From JAHIYU01 sp964476155 (GTDB lineage Bacteria > Krumholzibacteriota > Krumholzibacteriia > LZORAL124-64-63): DNA of 64,000 nt. Below, one piece after another: positions 25,447-34,588 of the stretch. Positions within the stretch are counted from its first letter, which is position 1; every line of letters begins with the position of its first letter. Made by a program: the position numbers and the translations under genes. The notes under the pieces are model-generated. The model did no database searches, had not been told where the DNA came from, and worked only from the letters and a program-made list of their open reading frames with translations. The stretch spans positions 9,156-73,155 of the forward strand of contig CAYYYS010000012.1 in the NCBI GenBank assembly GCA_964476155.1, written 5' to 3'.

Positions 25447-26266
25447 TGGCGTGGGTGCGCGTGAAGGGCTCACCGAACGCGAGGGTCGCCAGGAGAAATT
25501 GACCGGTGGGCGCCAGGTACTGCAGGAAGGCGATCGAGACCAGCCGCAGCCGTCGCGCGCTTTCGGCGAACCAGATCAGCGGCAACGCCGTGACGACACC
25601 CGCCGAGATCAGCAGCCCGTCGATACGCATACCCGCATGCGTGAAGTGCAGCAGGCCCTGGGACTCGCGCCAGATCAGCCAGGCCACGGCCGGCGGCGTC
25701 AACAGGAGGGTCTCGACGGTGAGGCCCTGCACGCCGCTGGCTCGTGTCCGTTTCCGCAACAGCCCGTAGAGACCGAAGCTCAGGGCCAGCACGATGGAGA
25801 TCGCGGGCAGCTTGCCGTACGCGACGGTCAACCACACGATGCCGGCGGTCGCCAACACCACCGCCGCGATCTGCAGGGGGCGCAGTCGCTCGCGCAGGAA
25901 AACGAAGCCTAGCGCCACGTTGACCAGTGGGTTGATGAAATAACCGAGGCTGGCCTCGAGCAGACGATCGTTGGCGACCGCCCAGATGAAGATCCCCCAG
26001 TTCAGGGCGATCAGACAGGTCGTGTAAGCCAAGGTCAGGCGTAAGCGCGCGTCTCGGAGCAGGTCGATCAGTTCGCGCAGCCCGCCGCGCAGGACCGTCA
26101 CGATCCCCAACAGGACCAGTGACCACACGATACGGTGGGCGAGCACTTCCAGGGGCGGCACGGACACGACGGCCTTGAAGTACAGGGGCGACAGGCCCCA
26201 GGCCCCGAAGGCGGCAATACCGTAGACAACGCCGAGGCGTGTCTTGCCGGTGAAGTCGTTGTCCAT
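25376..26266 (-). CDS. rarD: RarD-type EamA/DMT permease
   Basis: A protein of 296 residues with ten predicted transmembrane helices in two EamA repeats. KTRLGVVYGIAAFGAWGLSP with LYFKAV, EVLAHRIVWSLVLL, NWGIFIWAVANDRLLEASLG and YFINPLVNVALGFVFLRERL are the hallmarks of the RarD family (chloramphenicol-sensitivity protein). The second half includes TALPLIWFAESARRLRLVSI and FLQYLAPTGQFLLATLAFGE. The substrate is not known. The 5' end lies 12 bp from the stop of the broken methyltransferase upstream, and the 3' end overlaps a truncated plus-strand gene. Confidence 0.9.
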   Translation of the reverse strand: MDNDFTGKTRLGVVYGIAAFGAWGLSPLYFKAVVSVPPLEVLAHRIVWSLVLLGIVTVLRGGLRELIDLLRDARLRLTLAYTTCLIALNWGIFIWAVANDRLLEASLGYFINPLVNVALGFVFLRERLRPLQIAAVVLATAGIVWLTVAYGKLPAISIVLALSFGLYGLLRKRTRASGVQGLTVETLLLTPPAVAWLIWRESQGLLHFTHAGMRIDGLLISAGVVTALPLIWFAESARRLRLVSIAFLQYLAPTGQFLLATLAFGEPFTRTHAISFGLIWLALILYSIDTARALRR

Positions 26267-26278
26267 ATGAATGCTTTC

Positions 26279-26705
26279 CTACTTGTACCCGATGAGCCGG
26301 ATATTGAGGATGGCCCGCACGGGGGCGAGATCGGCGAGGGCCCGCCGCGGTTTCGCCGGCAGTCCGCTCAACACGCGCTCCAAGAGGCGGGGGAGCCATG
26401 GTCCGATATCCACGTAGCGGCCCTTGGCGCCGACGCGACAACGCAGTCGCGAAAATCCCACCATGCGGAACATATCCACCAGTTCGGCTACAGTGTACTC
26501 CTTGAGATGGAATCCTGTCGCCACCGTATCGAAATGCCGCGACACGTCGTGGGGGCCGTTGCTCCGCGGGTGACGACTTGCGTATGAGTTGGTAATGATC
26601 GGGGACGCGACGGAAAAGTTCGTCGTAGAGTTCGGAATAGAGCGTACGCCGTTCTTCGACGGCCGCCGAAATAATATGGTATAATAGCCTCGGGAAAAAC
26701 TCCAT
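26279..26705 (-). pseudogene. SAM-dependent methyltransferase gene lacking its SAM-binding core
   Basis: The start MEFFPRLLYHIISAAVEERR is at 26705, followed by LYSELYDELFRRVPDHYQLI, the N-terminal helices of a methyltransferase group I recognise from that ELFRRVPDHPQL pattern. Right after RKSS, at about 26562-26578, the sequence switches frame into NGPHDVSRHFDTVATGFHLK and EYTVAELVDMFRMVGFSRLR, which is the C-terminal third of the same group. The whole Rossmann core (E-x-G-x-G to the PGG strand, roughly 100 residues) is missing. The remaining C-terminus (NIRLIGYK) is intact. It is divergent to, and 16 bp from, another methyltransferase broken in the same way. Confidence 0.65.
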
Positions 26706-26721
26706 CAACCTGGCGGTTTCC

Positions 26722-27145
26722 TTGCAAGACCCGATAGCGGAACACACCGTATTGACGCACCCCGACGGCCGCGCCCTCATGACACCCCTGGCCGACGGCC
26801 GCTGGCGTTTGGCTATCGAAACAGATACGCCTTTCGCGTGGCCGCGGCCCGTGGCCTGGGAGACCGGTTACCCGCCAGCCTTGGTCAAGACGCTGATGAA
26901 TGTGAAAGGCCCACGCCGGGTCATCGACGAGATCCGCCGCGACGAGGATCCCATCTATGTGGAGAACGACCTCAGGCACGACCTCTTCTCCTTCGTCGCG
27001 CCCGAGGACCTGGTCGGCCGAACAGCGCGCGGCCCGGCGTTTCTCGCGCTACGATCACCGCGGCGACACCTGGCCCGAATTGCTGCGCGCGGGCGTGCGC
27101 GGCGGCACCGGTGGCGAGACGCTGGCGTTTCGCAAGGAGTCTTAA
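26722..27145 (+). pseudogene. Second SAM-dependent methyltransferase gene lacking its core
   Basis: A TTG start at 26722 is likely. Residues 1-99 include RALMTPLADGRWRLAIETDT, PRPVAWETGYPPALVKTL and DEDPIYVENDLRHDLFSFVA, an N-terminal region typical of a methyltransferase family in which PEDLVGRxxLDFGCG should follow. Instead at about 27015-27032 the reading frame shifts into ARRFSRYDHRGDTWPELLRA and GVRGGTGGE, the conserved C-terminal end (W-x-x-LL-R-x-GIRGG), and stops at 27143. Motif I to the PGG strand is absent. The frame of the N-terminal part runs on without a stop into the next gene, which has its own start. Identification is from recalled family motifs. Confidence 0.6.
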
Positions 27146-27159
27146 CGAGAGAGTCTAAA

Positions 27160-29592
27160 ATGCGTACTATGCTTATTGCCGCCGTCGTCCTGCTGGTCGC
27201 CGTGTCCGCCGCGGCCATCCCCATCTCCGACCTGCACGTCAACTACGCCAACGGCACGCCGACCCTGCTGGGTCAGACGGTCACGGTGAGCGGCGTGGTC
27301 ACGGTACCCACGTACCTGCTCAACGGCTATACGCTCGAGGTGTTCGTGCAGGACGACACGGGCGGCATCAACGTCTACGTGACCGGCGGCGCGTCGAGCT
27401 GGAACCTGGCCCTGGGCGACAGCGTGACCGTCACCTCACGTGTGGCCCAGTACAACGGGCTGACCGAGCTGGGCACGGCCACCAGCTACACGACCATCAC
27501 GAATCACGGCCCGGCTTCGGCCATACCCGAGCCACAGGCCATGAGCTGCACCAGCGTGAACGACGCCTTCCTGGCCAACAACCGCGACCCGGACGAGAGC
27601 CGGCTCGTGCGCCTGGACAACCTGAACATCACCAGCGGCGCGTGGCCGGTGACCGCCGGCGGCAACACGGTACTCACGGTCAACGACGGCGGCGGGTCCT
27701 GTCTGCTGTACATCGACCAGGACACGGACCTGAACGGCAGTCCCGATCCCGGCGCCAACTTCTCGGTGATCGGCGTGATCAAGCAGTACGACTACTCGAG
27801 TCCCTACACGACGGGGTATGAGGTCATGCCGCGCTACCTGAGCGACGTGTTCCCCACGAGCTCGGGTCCCGTGGTGACCGGCGACGTTACCGTGATGAAC
27901 ATCACGTCCACCGGGGCCGGCGTCCTCTTCTTCACCCAGGGCGACGGCAGCACCGAGGTGGAATACGGCCTGACGCCGAGCTACGGTCAGACCGCCGGCT
28001 TTCCCGACGTTCGTGTCACCGCCCACGTGGTCACGCTGACCGACCTGGTGCCCAACTCGGTCTACTACTTCCGCGCCAAATCCACCAACGACTACGGCAC
28101 CTCTTACGGACCCGACCAGGTCTTCGTGACCCCGAGCGAAATCCCCGGCGAGATCCACGTCTACATGAAAGGCTCGGCCGATCACGACTATTCCCTCGAC
28201 GGCCTCACATTCGTGAACGACAACGAATCCCTGTCGGGACGCCTGATCGACCTGATCGGCGACGCCGAAGCCTCGGTGGACGCCTGTCTCTACAGCTTCA
28301 GCCTGGACAGCGTGCGCGACGCCCTGATCGCCGCCCACAACCGCGGTTGCCAGGTGCGCTTGATCATCGACCAGGACAACTCGCACGCCGACGCCGATGT
28401 CTGCCAGGCGGCGGGCATCCCCTACATCGACAGCGGCTTCGGGGGCAACCACGCCAGCGGCGCCATGCACAACAAGTTCGTGGTGATCGACGGACGCGAC
28501 GTGGACAAGTACAACGACTGGACCTGGACCGGCAGCGCCAACATGAGCATCTCGGGCGACAACGACCTGAACAACGCCCTGGCCATTCGCGACTTCGGCC
28601 TGGCCCAGGCCTACACCCTGGAGTTCAACGAGATGTGGGGCAGCGACACCCAAACCGCCAACGGAACCCTGGCCCGCATGGGCGACGCCAAGCTGGACAA
28701 CACGCCGCACGTGTTCACCATCAACGGTCTCGACGTCGAACAGTACATGAGTCCCAGCGACGAGGTGACCGACCGCGTGATCGAGGCCATCGGCACCGCC
28801 GAGCAGAACATCTACTTCGCCATGCTGGCGTTCACCCACAACGACATTTCCGACGCCATGCGCGACCAACGCGACGCGGTGCCGACCCTGGGCCTGGCCG
28901 GTGTCTTCGAACAGGATCAGAGCGATTGCACCAGCGGCGGCGAGTACTGGCGCATGCATGGCGACGCCTGCGCGCCCGACCCCTGGTCGCCGGCGGCCGA
29001 TGTGTGGCTGGACACCGCTCTGCCGGGCAGCGTCCTGCTGCACCACAAGTACCTGCTGATCGACGCGCCCGGCGATCCCCAGACCAGTCTGCCGAAAAGC
29101 GGCGGAGCCTTCGACGCGATGGTCTTCACCGGCAGCCACAACTGGAGCTACAGCGCCGAATCGATCAACGACGAGAACACCCTGGTGATCCACGACTATG
29201 TAATCGCCAACCTGTTCCTGCAGGAGTTCGCGGCGCGTTACGCCGAGTCCGGCGGGTCCGAGCACCTGGGCTGGGCCACCGGTGTGGAGGACGGCCCCGA
29301 CGCGGCGCCCCGACTGCTCGCCGGCCTGCGCGCCTGGCCGAATCCCTTCAATCCCCAGGTGAGTTTCTCGTTCATGACCGGCACGACGGCCCGGGTCGAC
29401 GTGAGCGTGCACGACGCGCGGGGGCGGCTTGTGCGCTCGCTATACGGCGGGAAGGACCTGGCGGCTGGACTGCATGTGCTGGGGTGGGATGGACGCACCA
29501 CTGACGGGCGGGCGGCCGCGAGCGGCGCCTATTTCCTGCGCGTGAGTGGCGGCGGGGAAACGATCACCGAACGGGTGACGTTGGTTCGCTGA
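27160..29592 (+). CDS. Exported phospholipase-D-like protein with FlgD-like tail
   Basis: A protein of 810 residues from the ATG at 27160; the frame is open upstream but that part belongs to a broken gene. MRTMLIAAVVLLVAVSAAAI is the signal peptide. An OB-like domain follows (QTVTVSGVVTVPTYLLNGYT), then a fibronectin-III-like domain (about 250-325). Two PLD-like modules come next: MHNKFVVIDGRD and LHHKYLLIDAPG each carry HxKxxxxD, followed by WTGSANMSIS and FTGSHNWSYSAESIN. Two HKD motifs make a complete phosphodiesterase site. The C-terminus is the FlgD-like tail (AWPNPFNPQVSFSFMTG). Similar exported proteins are annotated as nucleases or phospholipases; activity on extracellular DNA is an inference. 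Confidence 0.85.
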   Translation: MRTMLIAAVVLLVAVSAAAIPISDLHVNYANGTPTLLGQTVTVSGVVTVPTYLLNGYTLEVFVQDDTGGINVYVTGGASSWNLALGDSVTVTSRVAQYNGLTELGTATSYTTITNHGPASAIPEPQAMSCTSVNDAFLANNRDPDESRLVRLDNLNITSGAWPVTAGGNTVLTVNDGGGSCLLYIDQDTDLNGSPDPGANFSVIGVIKQYDYSSPYTTGYEVMPRYLSDVFPTSSGPVVTGDVTVMNITSTGAGVLFFTQGDGSTEVEYGLTPSYGQTAGFPDVRVTAHVVTLTDLVPNSVYYFRAKSTNDYGTSYGPDQVFVTPSEIPGEIHVYMKGSADHDYSLDGLTFVNDNESLSGRLIDLIGDAEASVDACLYSFSLDSVRDALIAAHNRGCQVRLIIDQDNSHADADVCQAAGIPYIDSGFGGNHASGAMHNKFVVIDGRDVDKYNDWTWTGSANMSISGDNDLNNALAIRDFGLAQAYTLEFNEMWGSDTQTANGTLARMGDAKLDNTPHVFTINGLDVEQYMSPSDEVTDRVIEAIGTAEQNIYFAMLAFTHNDISDAMRDQRDAVPTLGLAGVFEQDQSDCTSGGEYWRMHGDACAPDPWSPAADVWLDTALPGSVLLHHKYLLIDAPGDPQTSLPKSGGAFDAMVFTGSHNWSYSAESINDENTLVIHDYVIANLFLQEFAARYAESGGSEHLGWATGVEDGPDAAPRLLAGLRAWPNPFNPQVSFSFMTGTTARVDVSVHDARGRLVRSLYGGKDLAAGLHVLGWDGRTTDGRAAASGAYFLRVSGGGETITERVTLVR

Positions 29593-29625
29593 GACGATAA
29601 ATGTCGTACGTTCCACAATACTGAC

Positions 29626-29647
29626 GGGGCCGCCCGAATGCGGCCCC
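29626..29647. terminator. Hairpin between convergent genes
   Basis: A perfect 8-bp GC stem, GGGGCCGC and GCGGCCCC, around a 6-nt loop lies between the stop of the PLD-like gene and the stop of pgi. No strong T run follows on either strand, so it is a probable but weak terminator. Confidence 0.5.
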
Positions 29648-29658
29648 AACGCTCCAGA

Positions 29659-30966
29659 TCAGGGCTTCCCCAGCAATTTGAACATCTCTTTTTTATAAGC
29701 CTCAACCCCCGGCTGATCAAAGGGATTGACCCCCAGCATTCGTCCGCTCACCGCCACGGCCTTCTCGTAGAAGAAGAGCAGGCCGCCCAGGGACCACTCG
29801 TCCAGGGCCTGCATCTCCAGGGAGAGCACCGGCACGCCGCCGGCGATATGCGCGGCGCGAGTGCCTTCGAACGCCTTGCGGTTGATGTCGTCGAGGCTGC
29901 GACCGACCAGGTAGCCGAGACCGTCGCGATTCAGGTCCGCGCCATCGGGGCCGGGATCGGCCGGCACCACGAGCTCCGGTGCGCCGGAATCGACCACCAG
30001 GAAAGTCTCGAAGAGCTCGCGACGTCCGTCCTGTATGTACTGCCCCAGGCTGTGCAGATCGGTGGTGAAGCGACAGGACGCGGGGAAGATACCCTTGCCC
30101 TGCTTGCCTTCGCTCTCGCCGAAGAGCTGCTTCCACCACTCCTGCACGTAGCCCAGGTCGCTGTGGAAGGTGCTGAGCACCTCGGTGGTGTAGCCCTTGT
30201 TGTAGAGAGCGTTGCGGACGGCGGCGTAGAGGTAGGCGGGGTTGGCGTCCTGGATGTCGTTCTCGCAGACCACCGACATGTCGCCGGCGCCCTCGAGCAG
30301 GGCGTGCAGATCGAGACCGGCCACGGCCAACGGCCACAAGCCGACCGGCGTCAGGACCGAGAAGCGGCCGCCCACGTCGTCGGGGATCACGTAGGTATCG
30401 TAGCCTTCCGCGTCAGCCAGGGTGCGCAGGGCGCCACGCGAGGAATCGGTAACCGCGGTGATGCGACGGCGCGCATTGTCCGTCCCATAGCGCTCCTCGA
30501 GCAGGCCGCGGAAGAGCCGGAAACTCACGGCCGGCTCCAGGGTCGTTCCCGACTTGGAGATCACGCAGAGACGCAGGTCGCGGTCACCGATGCTCTTAAT
30601 CAGACGGGTCAGGCCCGCGGAGCACAGGTGGGTGCCGGCGAAGATGATCTCGGGACCGGAGGTGCGATCGGCCAGGGCCGACAGAACGGCCCGGGCGCCC
30701 AGGTATGAACCGCCGATTCCGATCACCACGACCACGTCGCAATCCTCGCGGGCGTGCTCGGCGGCGTCCTCGAGGCGTTGCAATTCTGGTCCAACCATGA
30801 TCCGCGGCAGGTCCAACCAGCCCAGATAATCGGCGCCCGGGCCCTCCTTGCGACCGAGCTCCGCTCCTGCGGCCCGGGCCAGACTGGACAGGGCGGACAC
30901 GTCCTCGTCCGCGATAAAGTCCTGTAAGCCCTCGATTTGCAGATTGAAAGCGCCCTTATTGGACAT
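29659..30966 (-). CDS. pgi: Glucose-6-phosphate isomerase
   Basis: A protein of 435 residues. VVVVIGIGGSYLGARAVLSA is the phosphosugar-binding entry of the SIS fold. ISKSGTTLEPAVSFRLFRGL is the phosphate loop. IPDDVGGRFSVLTPVGLWPL is the first PGI signature, and GGLLFFYEKAVAVSGRMLGV with NPFDQPGVEAYKKEMFKLLG contains the catalytic Lys of the second signature. It interconverts glucose-6-phosphate and fructose-6-phosphate in glycolysis/gluconeogenesis. The length matches the shorter bacterial type rather than the 550-residue proteobacterial form. It is a single gene, divergent from the M1 aminopeptidase. Confidence 0.95.
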   Translation of the reverse strand: MSNKGAFNLQIEGLQDFIADEDVSALSSLARAAGAELGRKEGPGADYLGWLDLPRIMVGPELQRLEDAAEHAREDCDVVVVIGIGGSYLGARAVLSALADRTSGPEIIFAGTHLCSAGLTRLIKSIGDRDLRLCVISKSGTTLEPAVSFRLFRGLLEERYGTDNARRRITAVTDSSRGALRTLADAEGYDTYVIPDDVGGRFSVLTPVGLWPLAVAGLDLHALLEGAGDMSVVCENDIQDANPAYLYAAVRNALYNKGYTTEVLSTFHSDLGYVQEWWKQLFGESEGKQGKGIFPASCRFTTDLHSLGQYIQDGRRELFETFLVVDSGAPELVVPADPGPDGADLNRDGLGYLVGRSLDDINRKAFEGTRAAHIAGGVPVLSLEMQALDEWSLGGLLFFYEKAVAVSGRMLGVNPFDQPGVEAYKKEMFKLLGKP

Positions 30967-31131
30967 ATTTGGTCACCTTTGCTGCGTTCTGTTCTCGCCA
31001 GATCAGAGCTTTTAGTCCATTGTGTGCTACTCGATTCCCGTGAGCTACCGCCCTCATTTTGTGCCCAAAACGAATGAGAGACAACCCGGTTCTTTGTGAA
31101 CGCAACGCGTCTTCGAGACGACGGCTTGGAC

Positions 31132-33288
31132 ATGACACACGATCGCCCCACACACAGCGCGCTTGCCGCCGGCCTGTTGTTCGTATGGATGCTGATACCT
31201 TGCGTCGTGTTTGGCGTGTCCAACGGCGAGGTGCCGATCGACTCGTGGATGCTGGAGGGCAAGGGCATCCCCTGTCGCGGTCACGCCAAGGGCCTGGGAC
31301 CGAACAAGGCCCCCGAAAACCATCCGTCCCAGGACCTGATCGATGTCCTGCACTACGCGAATTATTTCATGCTGAATTTCGCCACCCAGGACATCCAGGG
31401 CGCACAGCTGATCACCTTCTCTCCTCTGCAGGGGGCCGTGACCGAGCTGGTCCTGGATTTCGTTGACGAGATGTCTTTTACGTCGGCGGCCCTGAACTCC
31501 TCCAATTACGCGCCTCTCCCTTTCGTTCACGCCAACGACCGCGTGACGATCTCACTGCCCTTTGAGGGCCAGGCCACCACCGATACGATCACGGTCATAC
31601 TGACCTTCGAGGGCGCGCCGCAGCCTGACGGAATCTACGGTTTCCGGTTCGTCGAGCGCGAAGACGGTAAACTGGTGGCGGCCAACGTCAGCGAGCCCTG
31701 GAGCGCGCGTTCATGGTGGCCCTGCAAGGACGACCCGCGCGACAAGGCCACGTTCGGCACATCCCTCTATTCGCCCGCCGGCGTGACCGGTGTCTCGAAC
31801 GGAGTAGAGCTTTCCTCGGGGCCCGTAAACCCGTACCTGGACGATGACGAGAAAACACGTCTCGAAGATCACCTGGCGGTTCTGCTCGGCGACAAGACCG
31901 AGTATGTGGCCGCGTACTGGCAGGAAACACATCCCATCTCCACGTATCATTTTTCGGTGGCGGCCTCCGAGTACACGCGCCTGGACGACATCTACATCGA
32001 CGCCCAGGGCGACACGTTGCAGATCACCAATTACATCTATCCCGATCTGGTCCCCCAGGCCGAGATCGACTTCGCGCCGCTGTCGGACATGCTCGCCTGG
32101 TGCGAGGACACGTTCGGGGCCTACCCCTTCCCTGGCGAGAAATACGGTCATGCCCTCTTCGAGTGGGACGGCGCCATGGAGCATCCCACCGTCGCCACTT
32201 ATTCGTCCCACTTTGTGACCGGCGACAACAATTTCGACTCGATTGTCATGCACGAACTGGCCCATCAGTGGTTCGGCAATCTCGTCACCTGCGCCGACTG
32301 GTCCCATACCTGGCTGAACGAGGGGTTCGCCACCTACGCCGAAGGTCTCTGGCGCGAGCACTCCGTGGGCGGGAGTTCGCTGAAATGGTTCATGTACCAG
32401 CGCAGCATTTTCACCTGGTGGGGGGGGGCCCTGGTCCGCGACATCCGCAATGACGACCCCTGGTACTTCTTCGCCAACATGGTCTACTACAAGGGTGCCT
32501 GGCTGCTGCACATGCTGCGTCGCGAGATCGGCGACACGGATTTTTTCGAGATTCTCAGACTCTATCCCCACGCGCGCGGCATGTCCTACGGTACCGCGAC
32601 GACCGACGAATTCGTGCGCTTCTGCGAGGTATACCTGCGACGCAGCATGTCGACGTTCTTCAACCAGTGGCTCTACCGCGAAACCTATCCCGAACTGAAC
32701 GTGCAATGGATGAATACCGGAACCGGGGGCGCTTCGAGCATATGGCTCGACATCAACCAGATCCAGCCCACCGACCCCTATGCCGGTGACGAACCTTTCC
32801 TTTTCAAGATCGACGTCCGCCTGGAAACCGCCGGCGGCAACGTCACCCACGTCGTCGAAGTGGACCGCCGCCACATGTTCGTGACGCTGGACGCACCGGC
32901 CAACGTGGACAACGTGGTCCTCGACCCCGACGGCTGGATGCTCTTCACTGCGGACGTGACCACGGCGGTGGATCCCCTCGCTTCCACCACCCGCGTATTG
33001 CGCCTGCGCAAGCCGGAGCCCAACCCCTTCACCGGACGCGGCATCATCGCCTGGACGACGCCCTTGTCCGGCGGCGACGAGCTGGCCGTCTACGACACGC
33101 GCGGCCGGCGCCTGCGCGACTGGAAACTCTCCCCCGCCGAACCCGGACAGCGCAGCATCGCCTGGGACGGTCGCGACCGTAACGGTCGTCGCGTGTCGGC
33201 GGGCACCTATGTCTACACCGTCATCTCCCGCCCCACCGACGGCGGCGCGCCCCTGCGCGAAACCGGCAAGATCACACTCGCGCGCTGA
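31132..33288 (+). CDS. Exported M1-family (gluzincin) aminopeptidase with FlgD-like tail
   Basis: A protein of 718 residues. The ATG at 31132 precedes a signal peptide (THSALAAGLLFVWMLIPCVV); a GTG 36 bp upstream is possible. The N-terminal beta domain runs to about 270. The catalytic domain has FEWDGAMEHPTVATYSSHFV, where GAMEH replaces the usual GAMEN, and VMHELAHQWFGNLVTCADWS with the zinc motif HELAH and the third ligand Glu in LNEGFATYAEGLW. FLRxxxY-type substrate residues are less clear. The C-terminus is the FlgD-like tail (PEPNPFTGRGIIAWTTPLSG) with a PNPF core but not the full PNPFNP. A G9 tract at 32420-32428 encodes Trp-Gly-Gly in the catalytic part and is in frame. Confidence 0.9.
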   Translation: MTHDRPTHSALAAGLLFVWMLIPCVVFGVSNGEVPIDSWMLEGKGIPCRGHAKGLGPNKAPENHPSQDLIDVLHYANYFMLNFATQDIQGAQLITFSPLQGAVTELVLDFVDEMSFTSAALNSSNYAPLPFVHANDRVTISLPFEGQATTDTITVILTFEGAPQPDGIYGFRFVEREDGKLVAANVSEPWSARSWWPCKDDPRDKATFGTSLYSPAGVTGVSNGVELSSGPVNPYLDDDEKTRLEDHLAVLLGDKTEYVAAYWQETHPISTYHFSVAASEYTRLDDIYIDAQGDTLQITNYIYPDLVPQAEIDFAPLSDMLAWCEDTFGAYPFPGEKYGHALFEWDGAMEHPTVATYSSHFVTGDNNFDSIVMHELAHQWFGNLVTCADWSHTWLNEGFATYAEGLWREHSVGGSSLKWFMYQRSIFTWWGGALVRDIRNDDPWYFFANMVYYKGAWLLHMLRREIGDTDFFEILRLYPHARGMSYGTATTDEFVRFCEVYLRRSMSTFFNQWLYRETYPELNVQWMNTGTGGASSIWLDINQIQPTDPYAGDEPFLFKIDVRLETAGGNVTHVVEVDRRHMFVTLDAPANVDNVVLDPDGWMLFTADVTTAVDPLASTTRVLRLRKPEPNPFTGRGIIAWTTPLSGGDELAVYDTRGRRLRDWKLSPAEPGQRSIAWDGRDRNGRRVSAGTYVYTVISRPTDGGAPLRETGKITLAR
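32420..32428 (+). repeat. G9 homopolymer inside the aminopeptidase gene
   Basis: Nine consecutive G within the TWWGGALVRD codons. The frame is intact as written. Loss or gain of one G would truncate the enzyme. Tracts of this length are prone to slippage in replication and to sequencing error. Confidence 0.85.
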
Positions 33289-33349
33289 CCGCTGGCGTCT
33301 CCCCGCAGCCCTGTTACATTTGTCCGGTGACCAACACTGGAGGATAGCC

Positions 33350-34588
33350 GTGCCCGAAGCCCAGCCCGCGTCCACAGCCTTGTCCGTAATCGCCGCCCAT
33401 TACGCCGAGATCGCCCTCAAGGGGCGCAACCGGAACATGTTCGTCAAGCGCCTGAAGAACAACATGTTCACGGCCCTGCGTGGCGAACCCGTCCGTGCCA
33501 TCAATCACGTGGAGAGCCGGTTGCTGGTGAGGTTGGAGGACCACGAAGCCGTCGAACGGGTCGTCGACAAGCTGGGCCGCGTGTTCGGCATCCAGTGGCT
33601 GTCGGCCGCGACGCCGGTCTTGCGCACCGATGATCACGAGGCCGACCTGGACCGCGTCACCGAAACGGCGATCAATCTTGCGCGTCGCGACGCCGCCGAC
33701 GCCACCAGCTTCCGCGTGGACGCCCGTCGCTCGGACAAGTCCTTCCCCATGAACTCGCAGGCCATCAACACGCGCGTGGGCGGCGCCCTGCAGCCGGTCC
33801 TCGATTTGCCCGTCAATCTGAAGCACGCCGACTTTGCGGCCCACCTGCTGGTGCTGCAAAAGGAGATTCTGGTCTTCACCGCCCGGATCCGCTGCGGCGG
33901 CGGTCTGCCCGTGGGCGTGAGCGGCCGACTCGCGGTCCTCCTCTCGGGCGGCATCGACTCGCCGGTAGCGGCGTGGATGATGATGAAACGCGGCTGTCGT
34001 CCCGAGTTCGTGCATTTTTTTCCCGGACGCTCGCGCGACGAGGCCGTCGTCGACAAGATCATACGGGTGGCGTCCATCCTCGCGACCTGGTCGCCGCGAC
34101 CGATCACCCTGCACCTGGTGCCGGCCTATCCCTACGAGTCGCGCGCGGTCGGCGTGGTGGAGGACGCCTTCGACATGGTGCTCTTCCGCCGCTACATGGT
34201 GAAGACGGCGGAGCGCATCGCCCGCCGCGAGAACTGTCTGGCCCTGGTGACCGGCGACAGCGTCGGCCAGGTGGCCAGCCAGACCCTGCACAACCTGCGC
34301 GCCATCAGCCCCGACCTCACGCTGCCGATCCTGCGGCCGCTGGTGGGGCTGGACAAGATCGAGATCACCGACCTGAGCCGTCGCATCGGCGTCTTCGAGA
34401 CGTCGATCGAACCGTACCGCGACTGCTGCTCGATCCGCTCGCCCAAGCCCGTGCTCAACGCGCATCCCAACGAGGTGCTGGCACAATCCGAGACGATGGG
34501 GATGGACGAGGCGGTGGACGAGGCGGTCAAGACGTCGGAGAAGATCAAGGTGGGGCCGGAGGGAATCGTCGAAGCTAACTCGCAATAA
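33350..34588 (+). CDS. thiI: tRNA 4-thiouridine synthase / sulfurtransferase ThiI
   Basis: A protein of 412 residues from a GTG at 33350 with a GGAGGA site. AAHYAEIALKGRNRNMFVKR opens the N-terminal ferredoxin-like domain. The THUMP domain runs to about 170 (FRVDARRSDKSFPMNSQAIN). RLAVLLSGGIDSPVAAWMMM is the PP-loop ATP-binding motif. LALVTGDSVGQVASQTLHNL and FETSIEPYRDCCSIRSPKPV are further ThiI marks, the latter bearing the conserved Cys. It transfers persulfide sulfur to uridine 8 of tRNA and may also serve thiazole synthesis. There is no C-terminal rhodanese domain, as is usual outside enterobacteria. The end overlaps the NlpC/P60 gene by 14 bp convergently. Confidence 0.95.
   Translation: MPEAQPASTALSVIAAHYAEIALKGRNRNMFVKRLKNNMFTALRGEPVRAINHVESRLLVRLEDHEAVERVVDKLGRVFGIQWLSAATPVLRTDDHEADLDRVTETAINLARRDAADATSFRVDARRSDKSFPMNSQAINTRVGGALQPVLDLPVNLKHADFAAHLLVLQKEILVFTARIRCGGGLPVGVSGRLAVLLSGGIDSPVAAWMMMKRGCRPEFVHFFPGRSRDEAVVDKIIRVASILATWSPRPITLHLVPAYPYESRAVGVVEDAFDMVLFRRYMVKTAERIARRENCLALVTGDSVGQVASQTLHNLRAISPDLTLPILRPLVGLDKIEITDLSRRIGVFETSIEPYRDCCSIRSPKPVLNAHPNEVLAQSETMGMDEAVDEAVKTSEKIKVGPEGIVEANSQ

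Noticed and set aside
26654..26685. TATAAT at 26680-26685 as a promoter for the broken plus-strand methyltransferase
   Set aside because: The nearest -35-like box is 19 bp away and weak, and the site lies inside the coding part of the divergent gene. It is not firm enough to annotate.
27436..29412. 658-codon minus-strand open frame
   Set aside because: Antisense to the PLD-like gene with two HKD motifs. It has the same Val/Gly/His composition as other shadows.
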